Source: Craterostigma plantagineum
Lineage: Eukaryota; Streptophyta; Magnoliopsida; Lamiales; Linderniaceae
Direction of reading: 5' to 3'
DNA: 64,000 nt
NCBI GenBank assembly: GCA_027422505.1
Contig: JAPQWV010000660.1
Span: 124,001 to 188,000, forward strand
The translations under genes were made by a program, and so were the position numbers. Positions within the stretch are counted from its first letter, which is position 1; each line of letters opens with the position of its first letter. The notes below the pieces were generated by a model that did no database searches, was not told where the DNA came from, and was given only the letters and a program-made list of their open reading frames with translations. This document shows positions 1 to 13,226 of this stretch, one piece after another.

Positions 1-1274
1 TATACTTGAACGTTCGAGAAAAGGTCATAGAATAACGTCTCTCTGAGGTTGTATCCATGGAATGAGTTACTAGTGTCAATACTGATCATATTTACAGCAA
101 AGCCCACAAAACCATGAGGAGTTTGCCCATTGGACAATGTTGGGAAAGGAAGATCGAGCCTCTTTTGACGATCGTCAGCTATCAACTGGCCAGAATAAGG
201 TCTAGACAGACAAAGAAAAACCGCAAGGCTTACCATGAAGGAACAACGACTAATCATTACAGTAAAAAAATTGACTTTTTAAGATTACGAACCTTATGTT
301 GTCAAGAGAAATAACAAGGAATCGGTCAGACAAGGCCACCCCTGTCTTGGCTGCAAAGTCATGGATGCCGAAAGTTTTGTCAATCGAACCTTCCGCGTTA
401 CATGCTTCGAGGGCTTTGGCACCTTCGTACGTCCGGCAAACCACCGCCAGCATTTTGTCTATGCCCAAATACTCAGAAAGAAGCCTACGCCCCATGTTTT
501 AACAGCAAATAAGCTGTCAACGTTGAAAGCCATTTGAGGTAACGAATCCGAACTAACCTGCTAAGGTTGTCATCGTCTACTTTCCCGAGAGTTGCTACAA
601 TACCAACAACGTCGGTTAGAAGAGAATGAGTGGAGCTCATACTCTGGAGCCTGCATATGATGGAAGCTGCAGAGTTGTCATGCTTAAGGATACTCTCGAT
701 TGTTTCTTCTTCGCTCTTATCATCACCCGTGGCTTGGCTTCTGATCGTGGGGAGACTCTCTTTTAGCAAGCGTAGCAAGTTGTTAGCCAATAGTCGAATA
801 GATAGCTATTTTACGGTCGAAAAGAGGATGGATCGTAATTAAAAGGGTAAGGATACCTTGCAAAGCACGATCTTTTTCTTCGAAAGAGGTCATCAAAGTC
901 TCCAAGTGCTTAACATATTCCTCGTTATGCTTAATTGTAAGACCCAAATTGTGCAATTCATCAATAAGTATCTGCAGCAGTTGCACATCAGAAACTTAGC
1001 CAGGCTCGCAAAAAAAAAGAGTATCAAAGACAGCAGAACAACAACAAACTCAAAACCCATCCAATGCATTTTCAGTTTTCTCCCATCAATTCAACATCAC
1101 ATACAGAAACGAGTGCATGTTGACTAGTGAGCTCCCATCGCAAAAAAAAAAAAAAAAAAAACCTTAAGAAATGGAAACACGAAAAAGAAAACTAAAGAGG
1201 CGAACCCGCGGCGTCGCCGACTGTAAATTGACCGATGGCCGCTGTGGATCGCCGCCGCTGAAGCTGCCCATCAT
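1..1274 (-). CDS. DMS3: DMS3-like SMC-hinge protein of RNA-directed DNA methylation (3' end beyond window)
   Basis: Exons read on the minus strand: about 1274 to an unresolved donor, 971-857, 759-558, 484-293 and 201-1 (continuing past the window edge). Phases join exactly for the last four. The translation carries the DMS3 signature: a short coiled coil, [18 protein letters not shown], then [33 protein letters not shown], and in the last exon [19 protein letters not shown] and [10 protein letters not shown]. In Arabidopsis this protein joins DRD1 and RDM1 in the DDR complex that recruits Pol V. The hinge region is present; the C-terminus lies outside the window. The first exon ([14 protein letters not shown]..., start at 1274) is the least certain part, because several weak donors are possible between 1170 and 1225. 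The related GMI1-type proteins are longer and carry an ATPase part not seen here. Confidence 0.82.
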
Positions 1275-1521
1275 CCTCCGAGATGGTGCCGCTAAGAGAG
1301 AGCGAGAGAGAGTCGACTTGAACTGAAACTGAAAAGCCTTGAGAAAAGGAAATTATTACTCAACAAAAACTGAAACAAACTAATACAGTTGAGTTGAGCT
1401 GGTTTCCAATTTCCATTTATTCATTTTAATAAGCATATCTTTTTTTTTTCGGAACTAATAACGGAAAATGTGATAATAAACATAATAGTATAATGTGATA
1501 TTCAAATCAACGATGCGTCCC

Positions 1522-1574
1522 GTCCCACATCGGTTTCTACAAAGAAAGCAGGCTTCGATGGCGTGCTATAAATA
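1522..1574 (+). promoter_or_regulatory. Plant snRNA promoter (USE and TATA) of the U4 gene, Pol II spacing
   Basis: GTCCCACATCG at 1522-1532 matches the plant upstream sequence element (consensus RTCCCACATCG) exactly. A TATA box TATAAATA sits at 1567-1574, 34 bp after the element. This longer spacing is the arrangement known for Pol II-transcribed plant snRNA genes, as expected for U4. The RNA start at 1601 is 26 bp downstream of the TATA box. Confidence 0.93.
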
Positions 1575-1600
1575 GGGAGTAGATGTGCTTCAGAAAGCTC

Positions 1601-1755
1601 ATCTTTGCGCTTGGGGCAATGACGCAGCTCATGAGGTTCTAACCGAGGCGCGTCTATTGCTGGTTGAAAACTATTTCCAAACCCCCTCTTGGGCCTGGGT
1701 TCAACCTAGGCTCTCGAGAATTTCTGGAAGGGCTCCCTTTAATTAGGGTAAAGCC
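1601..1755 (+). ncRNA. U4: U4 spliceosomal snRNA
   Basis: The sequence begins ATCTTTGCGCTTGGGGC, the conserved plant U4 5' end that forms stem II with U6. It continues with the 5' stem-loop (CAATGACGCAGC...CTAACCGAGGCGCG), the TATTGCTGGTTGAAAACT segment and an Sm-like site GAATTTCTGGA near 1718-1728. A promoter of the correct type stands immediately upstream. A possible, imperfect 3'-box (AGTTCGAA after a CA) lies near 1770. The 3' end is estimated from the usual plant U4 length of about 154 nt. U4 pairs with U6 and chaperones it into the tri-snRNP. Nothing in the visible core suggests a pseudogene. Confidence 0.92.
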
Positions 1756-2124
1756 CTACAATTCACTAGTTCGAATTATTTATTTATTTAATTTGAGTAA
1801 ATATGTGGTTGTATTTATAGATAAAGCTTTACTTAAATGATAAAACAAAATGCTAGTAAAATAATGGTCTTTGTAGTTATCCGACAATAGAACGTTGTCG
1901 ATATTAGCCGTTAGATCGTAGATTCATATCGAGCAATCATCAATTGCCCTCTCTCTCTCTCTCTCTCCTCTAATGTGAAGACGATTCGAATCTCGAAATA
2001 ATCGAAACCCATTGGCTCAGAAGCTACAACAGAATCGATTTGACGGCCGAAGGAAGCAAGAAGAAAAGGGTGTCTTGGATTCGATTCCGTGAATTTTTTC
2101 GTGATCTGAATACGGATCGAAGCG

Positions 2125-2892
2125 ATGGATCATGACCCCGATCTGATACATTACGTATGCATTGCGAAGGGAACCACCGTCTTAGCGGAATTCAATTCTA
2201 GGGACGCCGAATTGGGGGATATTGCGTCCAAATGCCTCGCTAATACGCCGTCGTACCACGCCTCCTTCACGCACACCGTTCGCTCGAGGACGTACGCGTT
2301 CCTGATCGACGAATCGTTCGCTTACTTCGCTATATTCGATGATAGATTGGAGAAATCGAAGGGCCTTGCGTTCCTCAACAGCGTGAGGGACGCATTTGCT
2401 AGGGTTTGTCACGAGGGGTATGGTAATTTCGGGTCCCACTGTTTTCAAGGCGAGCTGAACCCTGTCTTCAGAGGGTTGATGGGTTCTGGTTTAGGTTTGG
2501 ATCATCATATATCGTCCCCTAGAGGAGAAAGGTTTGGTAAAAATGGGATCTTGTCATGCGAGCCGAGCCCAATCAGAGGTAGGAACAAGCCCAGTGGCGA
2601 AAAGGGATTGAAGAAGGTGAAGAATAGGATATTCGGAGTGGTAAGGAGAGATGATGAAGATGATGAAGGCAGTGGGATGGGGATGGACGTTAGCCGAGAG
2701 TTATCTTCGTCGTCACCCATGATGTATAAACACGGAGGATTGCATGCCTCGGAATCGATGGGTAGTCAGAAGGCTAAGAAGGTTTGGAAGAAGCAAGTGT
2801 GGATCGTCTTGTCCCTTGATTTGATAATCTGCGTGATATTGTTTGCTGTATGGTTATGGGTTTGCAGAGGGTTGAAATGCATCTACGAGTGA
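2125..2892 (+). CDS. Phytolongin (longin-domain membrane protein, Phyl1-type)
   Basis: Single-exon ORF of 255 residues. Residues about 1-110 form a longin domain (HYVCIAKGTTVLAEF, then YAFLIDESFAYFAIFDD). The middle is a charged low-complexity linker, followed by a short basic segment (GLKKVKNRIFGVVRRDD). It ends in one C-terminal membrane anchor (WIVLSLDLIICVILFAVWLWV) with a very short tail. There is no R-SNARE heptad motif, which separates phytolongins from VAMP7 proteins; the position of the SNARE motif is taken by the Phyl region. Phytolongins sit on secretory-pathway membranes and are proposed trafficking regulators. The 5' leader holds a (CT)n run near 1948-1967. The U4 snRNA gene ends only about 370 bp upstream of the start codon. 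Confidence 0.87.
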   Translation: MDHDPDLIHYVCIAKGTTVLAEFNSRDAELGDIASKCLANTPSYHASFTHTVRSRTYAFLIDESFAYFAIFDDRLEKSKGLAFLNSVRDAFARVCHEGYGNFGSHCFQGELNPVFRGLMGSGLGLDHHISSPRGERFGKNGILSCEPSPIRGRNKPSGEKGLKKVKNRIFGVVRRDDEDDEGSGMGMDVSRELSSSSPMMYKHGGLHASESMGSQKAKKVWKKQVWIVLSLDLIICVILFAVWLWVCRGLKCIYE

Positions 2893-3446
2893 AGTTTAAC
2901 TGTGTCTTGATGTCTCTCTTTTTGTTGTTGAGTTGAGTTCTTTTTTCAGGATGGAAAGGAATCAACCTATGTGTAGTAGCGCTCGACGTGTTGATACTGC
3001 GTTTGCCGTTTGCTTTCGATACTCTTTTTGGTTTGGATGTTCTGAATCTGTGCATACGTTGTGTTACTATAAAAAAAAGGGTTCTTGTTTGCTTCATTGC
3101 ACTCTATTTTTCATTCTGCGTCTGCTTCGCCCTTTTTTATTATGTAACCAGAAATTTCACAGGTTTACAAAGCAAGAAGAGCTGTGAATATGTATACAGG
3201 AAACTTCAAAATCCATCTAATACAAAATATTGTACAGACGACTCCTAAGGAGGACAACATACTATTGAGGCCATGAAAGCCAAACTTCAATCCACAATCA
3301 CAAGATCAACAAGATTCCTTACAAGAAGATTAAAGACATACTTGGGACATTTCCTGTAATAATCAATCTGAGAAGACCTTGGACTCTTTACACAATTATA
3401 CATAGGTAATAAGAGGGTCCATATTATATACAACATCTCGGCAACT

Positions 3447-4684
3447 TCAAAAAGCCGGGAAAAACCAACCGATAGTCCAACCAACCAAAAAACCAGCACC
3501 GGCAAGACTCACACCAACCGCAAAGGCAATCACAAATTTTCTTAAGGAGCATTTAGGTCGTCCATGGTTCTTTTTCGAGGTCTTGCCTTTACTACGTGGC
3601 CAACTAGACAAGTTCGGACTGGTAAGAGACTTCGCTTGACTGTTGCTCTTAAGATGAAGGCATATCGTCTCTAGTTGAAGCAAGTGAAACCACTGTCTAT
3701 AGGCAAACAGGCAAGAAGCTTGTTGGAGAAAGAGATTGATCATGTGATCCTTTTCGTCGCAAGCTACTTGTGCTAATTTTTCAGCCTCTCTCGCCCGTGT
3801 TTGGGAATGGCACAATGCTTCCAATAGCTCGGCTCTCCTGAGATTTGGTTCAGAGGTGGTAGCAGATGACGGCTTTGACGAGACCACTTTGGTCGAGTTG
3901 AAACTATTGCTGCTGCAAATAGGCGCGAAATATTTTAGTGCATTACGACTTTTACTCTGACAAAAAAAAAACTGCCTAATTTTTAACTGAGAAATCATAT
4001 ACCTGAAAGTTCCTCTAGGCTCTTGATGCAGGCACAGCGCAAATCCTTGCTTTTCAACCATGGATTTAATTACCGAAGGACCATCTTCTTGACTAAGTGC
4101 GACTGAAGCGAGATTTCCACTTGAAATATTCGTTTCTATGATGATATTCAAACCTTCATCTGCTGAACCCTTTCTACAAGATTAAACTTACTAATGCTGC
4201 TGTGAGGTGAAGACCCTTGAGAAACGTCCAATCCTATATCGTTATTATCTGCTGTTTGCCACCATGGTTCTATCTTCTTACGTTCGATCCAATGCGAATC
4301 CAAATCTGAAGAAAGCTTCTCTGAAAGTTCGCCAGGAACAGAACCGAAAGATTCATAATCCATTGAGTAGGCATTTGAATCCTCCATCGAACAATCTCCA
4401 CTGAATTTGCGTGAAGAATCGTTTTCGGCAAAAGCAGCGTAATATTCATCAATGAGTTTCTTTTCTAAGCTTTCCTCTTCGTATATCTTACCGTCGCTAG
4501 AATTCACACGCTTCACCTCTGCGCCTGAGAAATTCATTCGATCGTTAGAGAAGAATCCTCCATGCCCGTGATTGTTCAACCACCATTTTTCACGTTTGTA
4601 AGACTTGGCACCATGGATGAAACAGTACGATTCATCTAGCGAGTCGCTAGATTTACTACCAGATTCTGAGTTCAACGCAGACAT
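3447..4684 (-). CDS. Plant-specific protein with C-terminal transmembrane helix, function unknown
   Basis: The proposed exons are 4684-4154, 4049-4003 and 3912-3447, giving about 347 residues in frame. The second exon is the weakest call: only acceptors ending in AAG or GAG keep the frame. Features are an N-terminal ESYCFIHGAKSYKREKWWLNNHGHGG block, an IERKKIEPWWQTAD motif, a coiled segment RRAELLEALCHSQTRAREAEKLAQ with LFLQQASCLFAYRQWFHLLQLE, a basic stretch (KGKTSKKNHGRPKC), and a terminal hydrophobic helix FVIAFAVGVSLAGAGFLVGWTIGWFF. I recognise this as a conserved but uncharacterised land-plant family. The layout suggests a tail-anchored membrane protein with a cytosolic coiled coil; that topology is inference. 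The 5' leader runs upstream toward the divergent BiP promoter. Confidence 0.7.
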
Positions 4685-5216
4685 GGAGAGTTATACACAG
4701 CAGCAAACTAGTTCCAAAGTTCAAAGAAAGCATAAATCCATCAGTCTATTGTCACGTAGTTTCTGTCTTCAATCTCCGCCTACAATCCCATCTTTGCCGA
4801 GCTTGATCTGTGAGCAAAAGACGATTGAATCGTTTATTAAATCACAAATCAGGAAACGAACAGAAGACCCATACAACCATGATATAATCAAAAGATACCA
4901 ACTATAAACACAGCTTATCCAAACCAAAGTCGATGAAAGATTGATCCTTACACTTAACTAGCTCAGAAAAATGTCAAGGAAAAGGCAAAACGGAAAGCAA
5001 AGGAAGGAAATCTGATCGTAAGTTACCTTCGATGATGATGACTTTGTCCTTCTGCAAAGGTATTTTAGAAATAAACGGAACTAACTGTTGGATTGCAGTG
5101 AAAAACTCACGCAATCAGCAACTGATAACGATTGGTTTTGTGTAGATATTTTAATTTTCCTTTTTCTTTTGGTTAAAATCGCTACACGTTTTAAGTTTCA
5201 GATTTGCGATAATGTC

Positions 5217-5369
5217 ATTGCTCCACGTCATCACGAACCGAAAAGGACCTCAGCTATGCGTCCATGTCAGCATTGACGGAAGAGTTAACACGTGTTCAAT
5301 TATGATTGGTTAACGTGGCGTCGATGACATGCTATTTGTTAAACCATGTTAGTCTATTCTATTTATAAA
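5217..5369 (+). promoter_or_regulatory. BiP promoter with unfolded-protein-response element and TATA box
   Basis: ATTGCTCCACGTCATC at 5217-5232 differs by one base from the plant P-UPRE known from BiP promoters (ATTGGTCCACGTCATC). That element is bound by bZIP60 and bZIP28 under ER stress. A second composite, ATTGGTTAACGTGGCG at 5305-5320 followed by GATGACAT, resembles an inverted ERSE-like CCACG/CCAAT pair. A TATA box (TATTTATAAA) lies near 5360-5369, about 150 bp upstream of the BiP start codon. Function is inferred from motif match and position in front of a BiP gene. Confidence 0.75.
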
Positions 5370-5521
5370 AACGTTCTCTTTCAGCTCTCCATTTCATTCA
5401 ATTATAGCGGCAAAAACTCATATCAGGATCGAGAGCTCAGAAAATTGCGAGAGGGAATAAAGGAAGCTCTAAGAAGGAAGATAAGAGTAGAATTTCGTAG
5501 ATTGGTGAAAGATTTGAAGCA

Positions 5522-8344
<2,823 letters not shown>

Positions 8345-8911
8345 AAGATTTTTCGTGAATCAAGACAAACTTTGTATTTCTCCTAAGCTTTTTCTTTTTA
8401 GCAGCTTAGGTATGGTTGAATTCTTTATTGTTAGTTTGCCAATTGCTGGGATTCAGATAAGAATATACATCATCATCCATCGTTAAGAGCAGACAGTTCA
8501 AAGAAAAATGTGTGTATTTGAGTCTATTGCTGATGCCTCGGAACGAACAGTTATACACATCATTGAACCATTTGCTACTAATTTGTCTACCCCCAAACTT
8601 TTTGCAGTTGCCAATGACGAAAGAGAACTTCCGATTGGATTTCTGGAAAATTAGTGTGATTAATGAATGGTTCGTAGTTCAACGATAAATGATAACATTC
8701 ATACTTAAAAAAGACCTATAATTTCACTTATTCCTTATAATTAGAGTACACTTAATTGAACGTAGTGGCAAGTAAATTCCAAATAAAGATATAAGCAGTG
8801 TTGATTTACAAAAAGAAGGAAACAATCAAACAAGAAAACCATTCACCTTAGTGATTGATACAGCAAACAATATGTGGATCCGAAAACCCGATCCAAAGAC
8901 CCAACCGCAGA
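8345..8911. other. Intergenic spacer between convergent BiP and AAA-ATPase genes
   Basis: This stretch contains the 3' UTRs of the two convergent genes. I see no ORF, RNA gene or repeat with support. Confidence 0.6.
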
Positions 8912-10357
8912 TCATCTCGATATTGGATTTTCTCGTTCATAAACATCCAAGACCTCCATTTTATCAAGGGAGTCCTTTCTAGAACTCCTAGACTTCAAAA
9001 GCCCATACAGATTCTTCACGGAATGACCCCCATTCTGACCCGTTTCCTTCTCAAACTCGGATACCTTGCCCCGACCCGAACTCGATTTGCTCAGCCTCTC
9101 CCTAACCCTACTCGCCAGATCAGTCTGCAGAGCCGTGATGACTGTCTTCAGAGCTCTGTTCGGCGAGCCGCGGTTCGACACCATTATCTCGCTGATCTCC
9201 GCCGTGCTCAAGCTCGCGCCGGTGGCGAAATTTTCCTCGACCTGGGGAAATAGCTTGTGGTCCTTCAGCCCTAAGTGGCTGTTCGCCAAGCTCTTAAACG
9301 CCGCGAAATCGCACGGCGGGAAATGGATGTGGACGTCTACTCTTCCTGGGCGTAGGATCGACGCGTCGATGTTTTCCTTCGTGTTGACGGTGAAGACCAT
9401 CACCTTCTCCTCGCCGCAGCCGGAGAATATTCCGTCCATGTAGTTTAAGATTCCCGATAGGCTCACCTCCGTCGTCGATTTGTCGTTGAGGTAGCGCTCG
9501 AGGTCTTCCACCACTAGGAGGGATTTCGGGGCCGTCTGAGATATGAGGTACTTCAGATCGGCGTCGTTTTGGAGGTTGTTGAGGCTGACTTCGTAGATGT
9601 CGTACTTCAGAAACTTCGCCATGGCGGCGATGAACGTGGATTTGCCCGTCCCCGACGGTCCGTACAGAAGGTAGCTCCGTCGCCATACGCGGCCTATTCG
9701 GTGGTAGTAGCTTTTGGACTTCAAGAAGTTCTCTAAATCGGATTTGATCCTTGATTTGAGATCCGCGTCCATGAGGACCGTTTCGAAAGTCGCTGGGTGT
9801 GCGAACGCGCACGATCTCCACCGTCCGTTTCCGTCGAGTTCGCCGCCGTTCCTCACGTTGACGTACAGTTTAACCTCTTTCTTCTTCAGCTCGATCTCTT
9901 CGGCTGTCTGGTGAATGTGCTGGAGATAGTTAGAGAGGATCCTTCGCTTGTCCTGTTTCTTAATCTTCATCGTCAGCGACTTGGCACCATTATCGTCTTC
10001 GATCGTCCATAAAACCCTGGCTCCGAGGAAACCGTCGACGATCGTCTGCTTCCTCTCGCCGAGGACCAAATTGATTTCCGTCGATTTCGAAGAACTGGCA
10101 AAGAGGTTCACGTAATCGGAATCTTCAACCGACGGCAGCGAATTCAGGTACGTGCTTATTCTCCGATAGAGCTGATTCTCCTGCAAGTTATCGTTGAATT
10201 TGGGCACTCTGTAGCAGTGATGAACGGAGCATTTATCCTCCAAAGATCTATACAGCCTCTTGAATATATGAACCACGCTCGTCCTCGACACGAATTTGAG
10301 GATCAAGCCTAGAAATAGTATCGAAGAAACGAGTAGATAGATATTTCCAGCGATCAT
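8912..10357 (-). CDS. BCS1/AATP1-type mitochondrial-like AAA-ATPase (At2g46620-like)
   Basis: Intronless ORF of 481 residues. An N-terminal membrane segment (IYLLVSSILFLGLILKFV, residues 6-23) precedes the plant AAA-ATPase N-terminal region (YLNSLPSVEDSDYVNLFASSSKS). The AAA core has Walker A GPSGTGKS at about 233-240, a Walker B region LLVVEDLERYL at about 280, the sensor region KVMVFTVNTKENIDASILRPGRVDVHIHFPPCDF, and a C-terminal helical part. The BCS1-like group is anchored to mitochondrial or ER membranes. The single exon and the VVEDLERYL variant resemble the At2g46620 branch. Substrates are unknown. The upstream neighbour is the 3' end of the phosphogluconolactonase gene on the same strand, with a 626-bp gap, so the genes are separate units. 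Confidence 0.88.
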   Translation of the reverse strand: MIAGNIYLLVSSILFLGLILKFVSRTSVVHIFKRLYRSLEDKCSVHHCYRVPKFNDNLQENQLYRRISTYLNSLPSVEDSDYVNLFASSSKSTEINLVLGERKQTIVDGFLGARVLWTIEDDNGAKSLTMKIKKQDKRRILSNYLQHIHQTAEEIELKKKEVKLYVNVRNGGELDGNGRWRSCAFAHPATFETVLMDADLKSRIKSDLENFLKSKSYYHRIGRVWRRSYLLYGPSGTGKSTFIAAMAKFLKYDIYEVSLNNLQNDADLKYLISQTAPKSLLVVEDLERYLNDKSTTEVSLSGILNYMDGIFSGCGEEKVMVFTVNTKENIDASILRPGRVDVHIHFPPCDFAAFKSLANSHLGLKDHKLFPQVEENFATGASLSTAEISEIMVSNRGSPNRALKTVITALQTDLASRVRERLSKSSSGRGKVSEFEKETGQNGGHSVKNLYGLLKSRSSRKDSLDKMEVLDVYERENPISR

Positions 10358-10983
10358 GATGATACGATGAAAGAGCTACTAGTTAGGGTTTGTCAGGGCA
10401 ACAAGAAAAGAGAAGTAATTAATTAGAACTTCGTAGTCTTTGGTTTTCGCTCACTTTATAATCTCCTTTCAGTGGGTCGAGTTTGAACGGGTAAACGTTT
10501 GAACTTTGAGTACCCGAATGTTGAAGTTGAACTGAAAGATCTATTGTTATTATGCAGAATATTAGAATATCGTGTGCATGTTTTGATTTTTCTCCTCCAA
10601 AGTCGGGTGCTTTTATGCGACCATTGCATCGCATATGCATTATTATATTATTATTCACTATAATTACAATATTATTGTTATTATTTCGAATTGCTCTTTC
10701 CTCGAACCAGTTTTATTGCCGGGTATTATTATCACATAAACTCATTCCTATTGCAAGTTGACTATTAGGTCTAAAAATAAACCCATTCAGGTGAGAGTCT
10801 ACCTTACACGCAAAGATTTCCGTAACGCAAACCTCATACAAAAAGCACATGCACTTCCAATACAACCTCAATTTAGTCACTACTTTTATTCTTAAACATC
10901 ACACAAGCTAATACATCTTCCCAAATTGTGCCAGTTTATATCACTCCATAGTCCCAGCAAAAAGCAAAACATCATCATCAGAC
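10358..10983. other. Intergenic spacer
   Basis: This stretch contains the AAA-ATPase promoter and the lactonase 3' UTR. An AT-rich ATT/TTA-rich tract lies near 10637-10690. I see no gene. Confidence 0.5.
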
Positions 10984-12724
10984 CTAAAGCTTAGAAGCAG
11001 CTTCTTTGTCCAAAAACCAAGTCAGCTCACCTTCAGGATCGACCAACTGCACAGGGAGCACATCGGAGTTTGAAACATCGCTCAGAGCGATATGAGCAGC
11101 CGTGGCTTTGCCCATGCCAGCCACGACAAGGGCCACGTTGGCCGAGGCGTTTATTACAGGGAGAGTGAAGGAGATTCTTTCTGGGGGAGGTTTGGGAGAA
11201 TCTTTAATGTAAGAGACCCACTTTTCGTTTTCTTGAAGCAGAGGATGTCCCGGGAATAGAGATGCAACGTGGCCATCTGGGCCCATACCCATCAGCATGA
11301 GGTCGAATTTGGGGAACTTTTTGTCGTCGGATTGAGATATTGTGTTGGTCTTCACTAGATGTTTGAGGCAGGTTTCGTAGTCGTCTGCTGCTCCTTCTGC
11401 TGACAGTGCATCGTTCATGGCGTATACGTTACCAGTGGGTATTGGAACCTGCATTGATTGACAAACCTCGAGAGAATCAAATAGCGTAACGACTAACGAT
11501 TATTATCTTAGACCAGACCCGTACCCTTTCGAATGTTATAGGAACCACCATAGAATTGATAGCAATCTTTAAGATCACACATAGAGGGAGGTACCTTAGA
11601 TAGAAATTCATTGTAAGCAAGTAGGTAATTGCTGTCGCGGTGATCTTTAGGCACCACTCTCTCATCCACCCAAAACACGTGCCATTTCGACCAGTCCACC
11701 GAATCTTTGTAAGGCTGCTCCAATAATTTCCTGCATAATTGTAGGCTTGTCAAGAAAATTCATTTATAGCTCTTTTTTCAAGTAAAAATGCAACGCCCTA
11801 ATCTCTCCCCATAATCTCGAGAAATATACTATTTCGCTGTTCCGTGCATGGATTATAACTAAGCAGGAAAGCAAGAAACAAAATGGGGTGATATACATAG
11901 TAATCATCTAATTTATGCCATAGCCTTGGACAAAGTAGGAAGCCTTGAAGACCAATGGCCCTTAGTTTCATCGTAGTGAGACTCTTTTGAGATGGTTTAC
12001 AGTTAATGGACAGGACAATCTCCAAAGACTGCGAAGCAATCGATCCGAAGAATCCGATATTTCCAGCCACCAGTTTTGCAGGCAGTCGAGCACAACACAA
12101 GTTGATCAATTAAACACGTCTTCCGTTCGAAGAACTTCTTAGGCTTTTAGCTAATCAAGTCAAGCTCGAGTCTCTATACAAGTTCCACAGATGGATCGAT
12201 CCACAAGCTGTGATCAAAGGAAAAGGAAAACCACATCACCTGAGAGATTTGACGAGCGAGCCACCAGAGAGGACGACGGTGAAAGAAGACTTCTCCTGAG
12301 AGATCTTATTCGCCAGATCGGCGGTGTACTGCGCCAGAGACGCAGATAATTCCTCCTCAGAGTCAAACACCTTGACGGCTTTCCCTTTGCTCTTCGGCGT
12401 CACGATCTCAGCCATCGAAGCTCTTGGTCTTATAAATCCCACGCCTGGCCTATTCGAACTCGTCGATCCGAAAGTCGTGTAAGCTCGTCTCACCGACAGC
12501 CTCCGCGAAGTCAACGGCGGAACCCAAGAAGGCGATCGAGGAGGGTAGGAGCCAGTATCGATTGACGTGCGCACGTTAGCAGACAGCACACTACAAGAGA
12601 CTGCCGTGCGCCGAGCACAGTTGCTTAGGTTATATAGGCAGGTCGGCGAAATTACCTCGAGGGCTTTGCAGAGGTTTGGTGGCGAGGAGAAGCTCATTGC
12701 ATCGATAGACACGTAGAATTTCAT
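10984..12724 (-). CDS. PGL3: 6-phosphogluconolactonase, chloroplast-type
   Basis: Three exons (12724-12240, 11730-11595, 11448-10984) give 361 residues from the first ATG, or 352 from the next one (MSFSSPPN), which I find equally likely. A Ser/Arg-rich N-terminal extension of about 100 residues looks like a transit peptide. The mature enzyme begins near KAVKVFDSEEELSASLAQYTADLANK. It shows FTVVLSGGSLVKSLRKLL, WHVFWVDERVVPKDHRDSNY, the family signature FDLMLMGMGPDGHVASLFPGHPLL, and a C-terminal HIALSDVSNSDVLPVQLVDPEGELTWFLDKEA. It hydrolyses 6-phosphoglucono-lactone in the oxidative pentose phosphate pathway. Similarity is closest to the essential plastid/peroxisome isoform of Arabidopsis (PGL3/EMB2024). 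Intron 1 is about 510 bp and holds no gene. Confidence 0.93.
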
Positions 12725-13226
12725 TAAAATATTACATATTTATATATACGTTTGTTTTTTAAATTTTTGTAAAATATAATCGATTGGCCGGTGCCTTGCT
12801 GGGTTGTACGTTGCGCATCGTGATTTGTGACTTGATTTTTGAAGGTTTTTAAGCGGGGCCCACTAATTAGGGTAATTCTAGAAACATAAACTAATCCATT
12901 TCTAAATTGACTACCGCCAAAGGTGCGATTGACGCCGGTGCTGGTGGTGGCTCCGCCGTCTCCTTCGCTGTTCCGGCCGGCGGTGCTTATTCAGGCGAAT
13001 TTACTTGGCATATCAGCAGAAAACAAGACTTTCATTTCAATATACAACCACCCTTTATTTACACGTCTTTGGATCCAAAAACACGCACAACACATCTCCT
13101 CGACTCTCTTTATACATACAACATTCAGCCTCATCTGTTTCTGGCGTAGTTTCCTCACATTGCATGAAGAAGAAGAAGAAGAAGAAGAAGAAGAAGAAGG
13201 TCCATATATTTTAGCCTCCTCTGTTT
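12725..13226. other. Intergenic spacer with (GAA)n microsatellite
   Basis: This lies between the lactonase 5' end and the START gene 3' end. A perfect GAA run of about 11-12 units occupies 13166-13200 and probably falls in the START gene 3' UTR (read as CTT). Nothing else is supported. Confidence 0.7.

Noticed and set aside
9294..9821. 175-codon second-frame minus-strand ORF inside the AAA-ATPase
   Set aside because: GC-rich shadow frame with Arg/Pro-rich low-complexity translation.
11798..12109. 103-codon minus-strand ORF in lactonase intron 1
   Set aside because: Lies wholly inside an intron supported by phase on both sides, with no family features.
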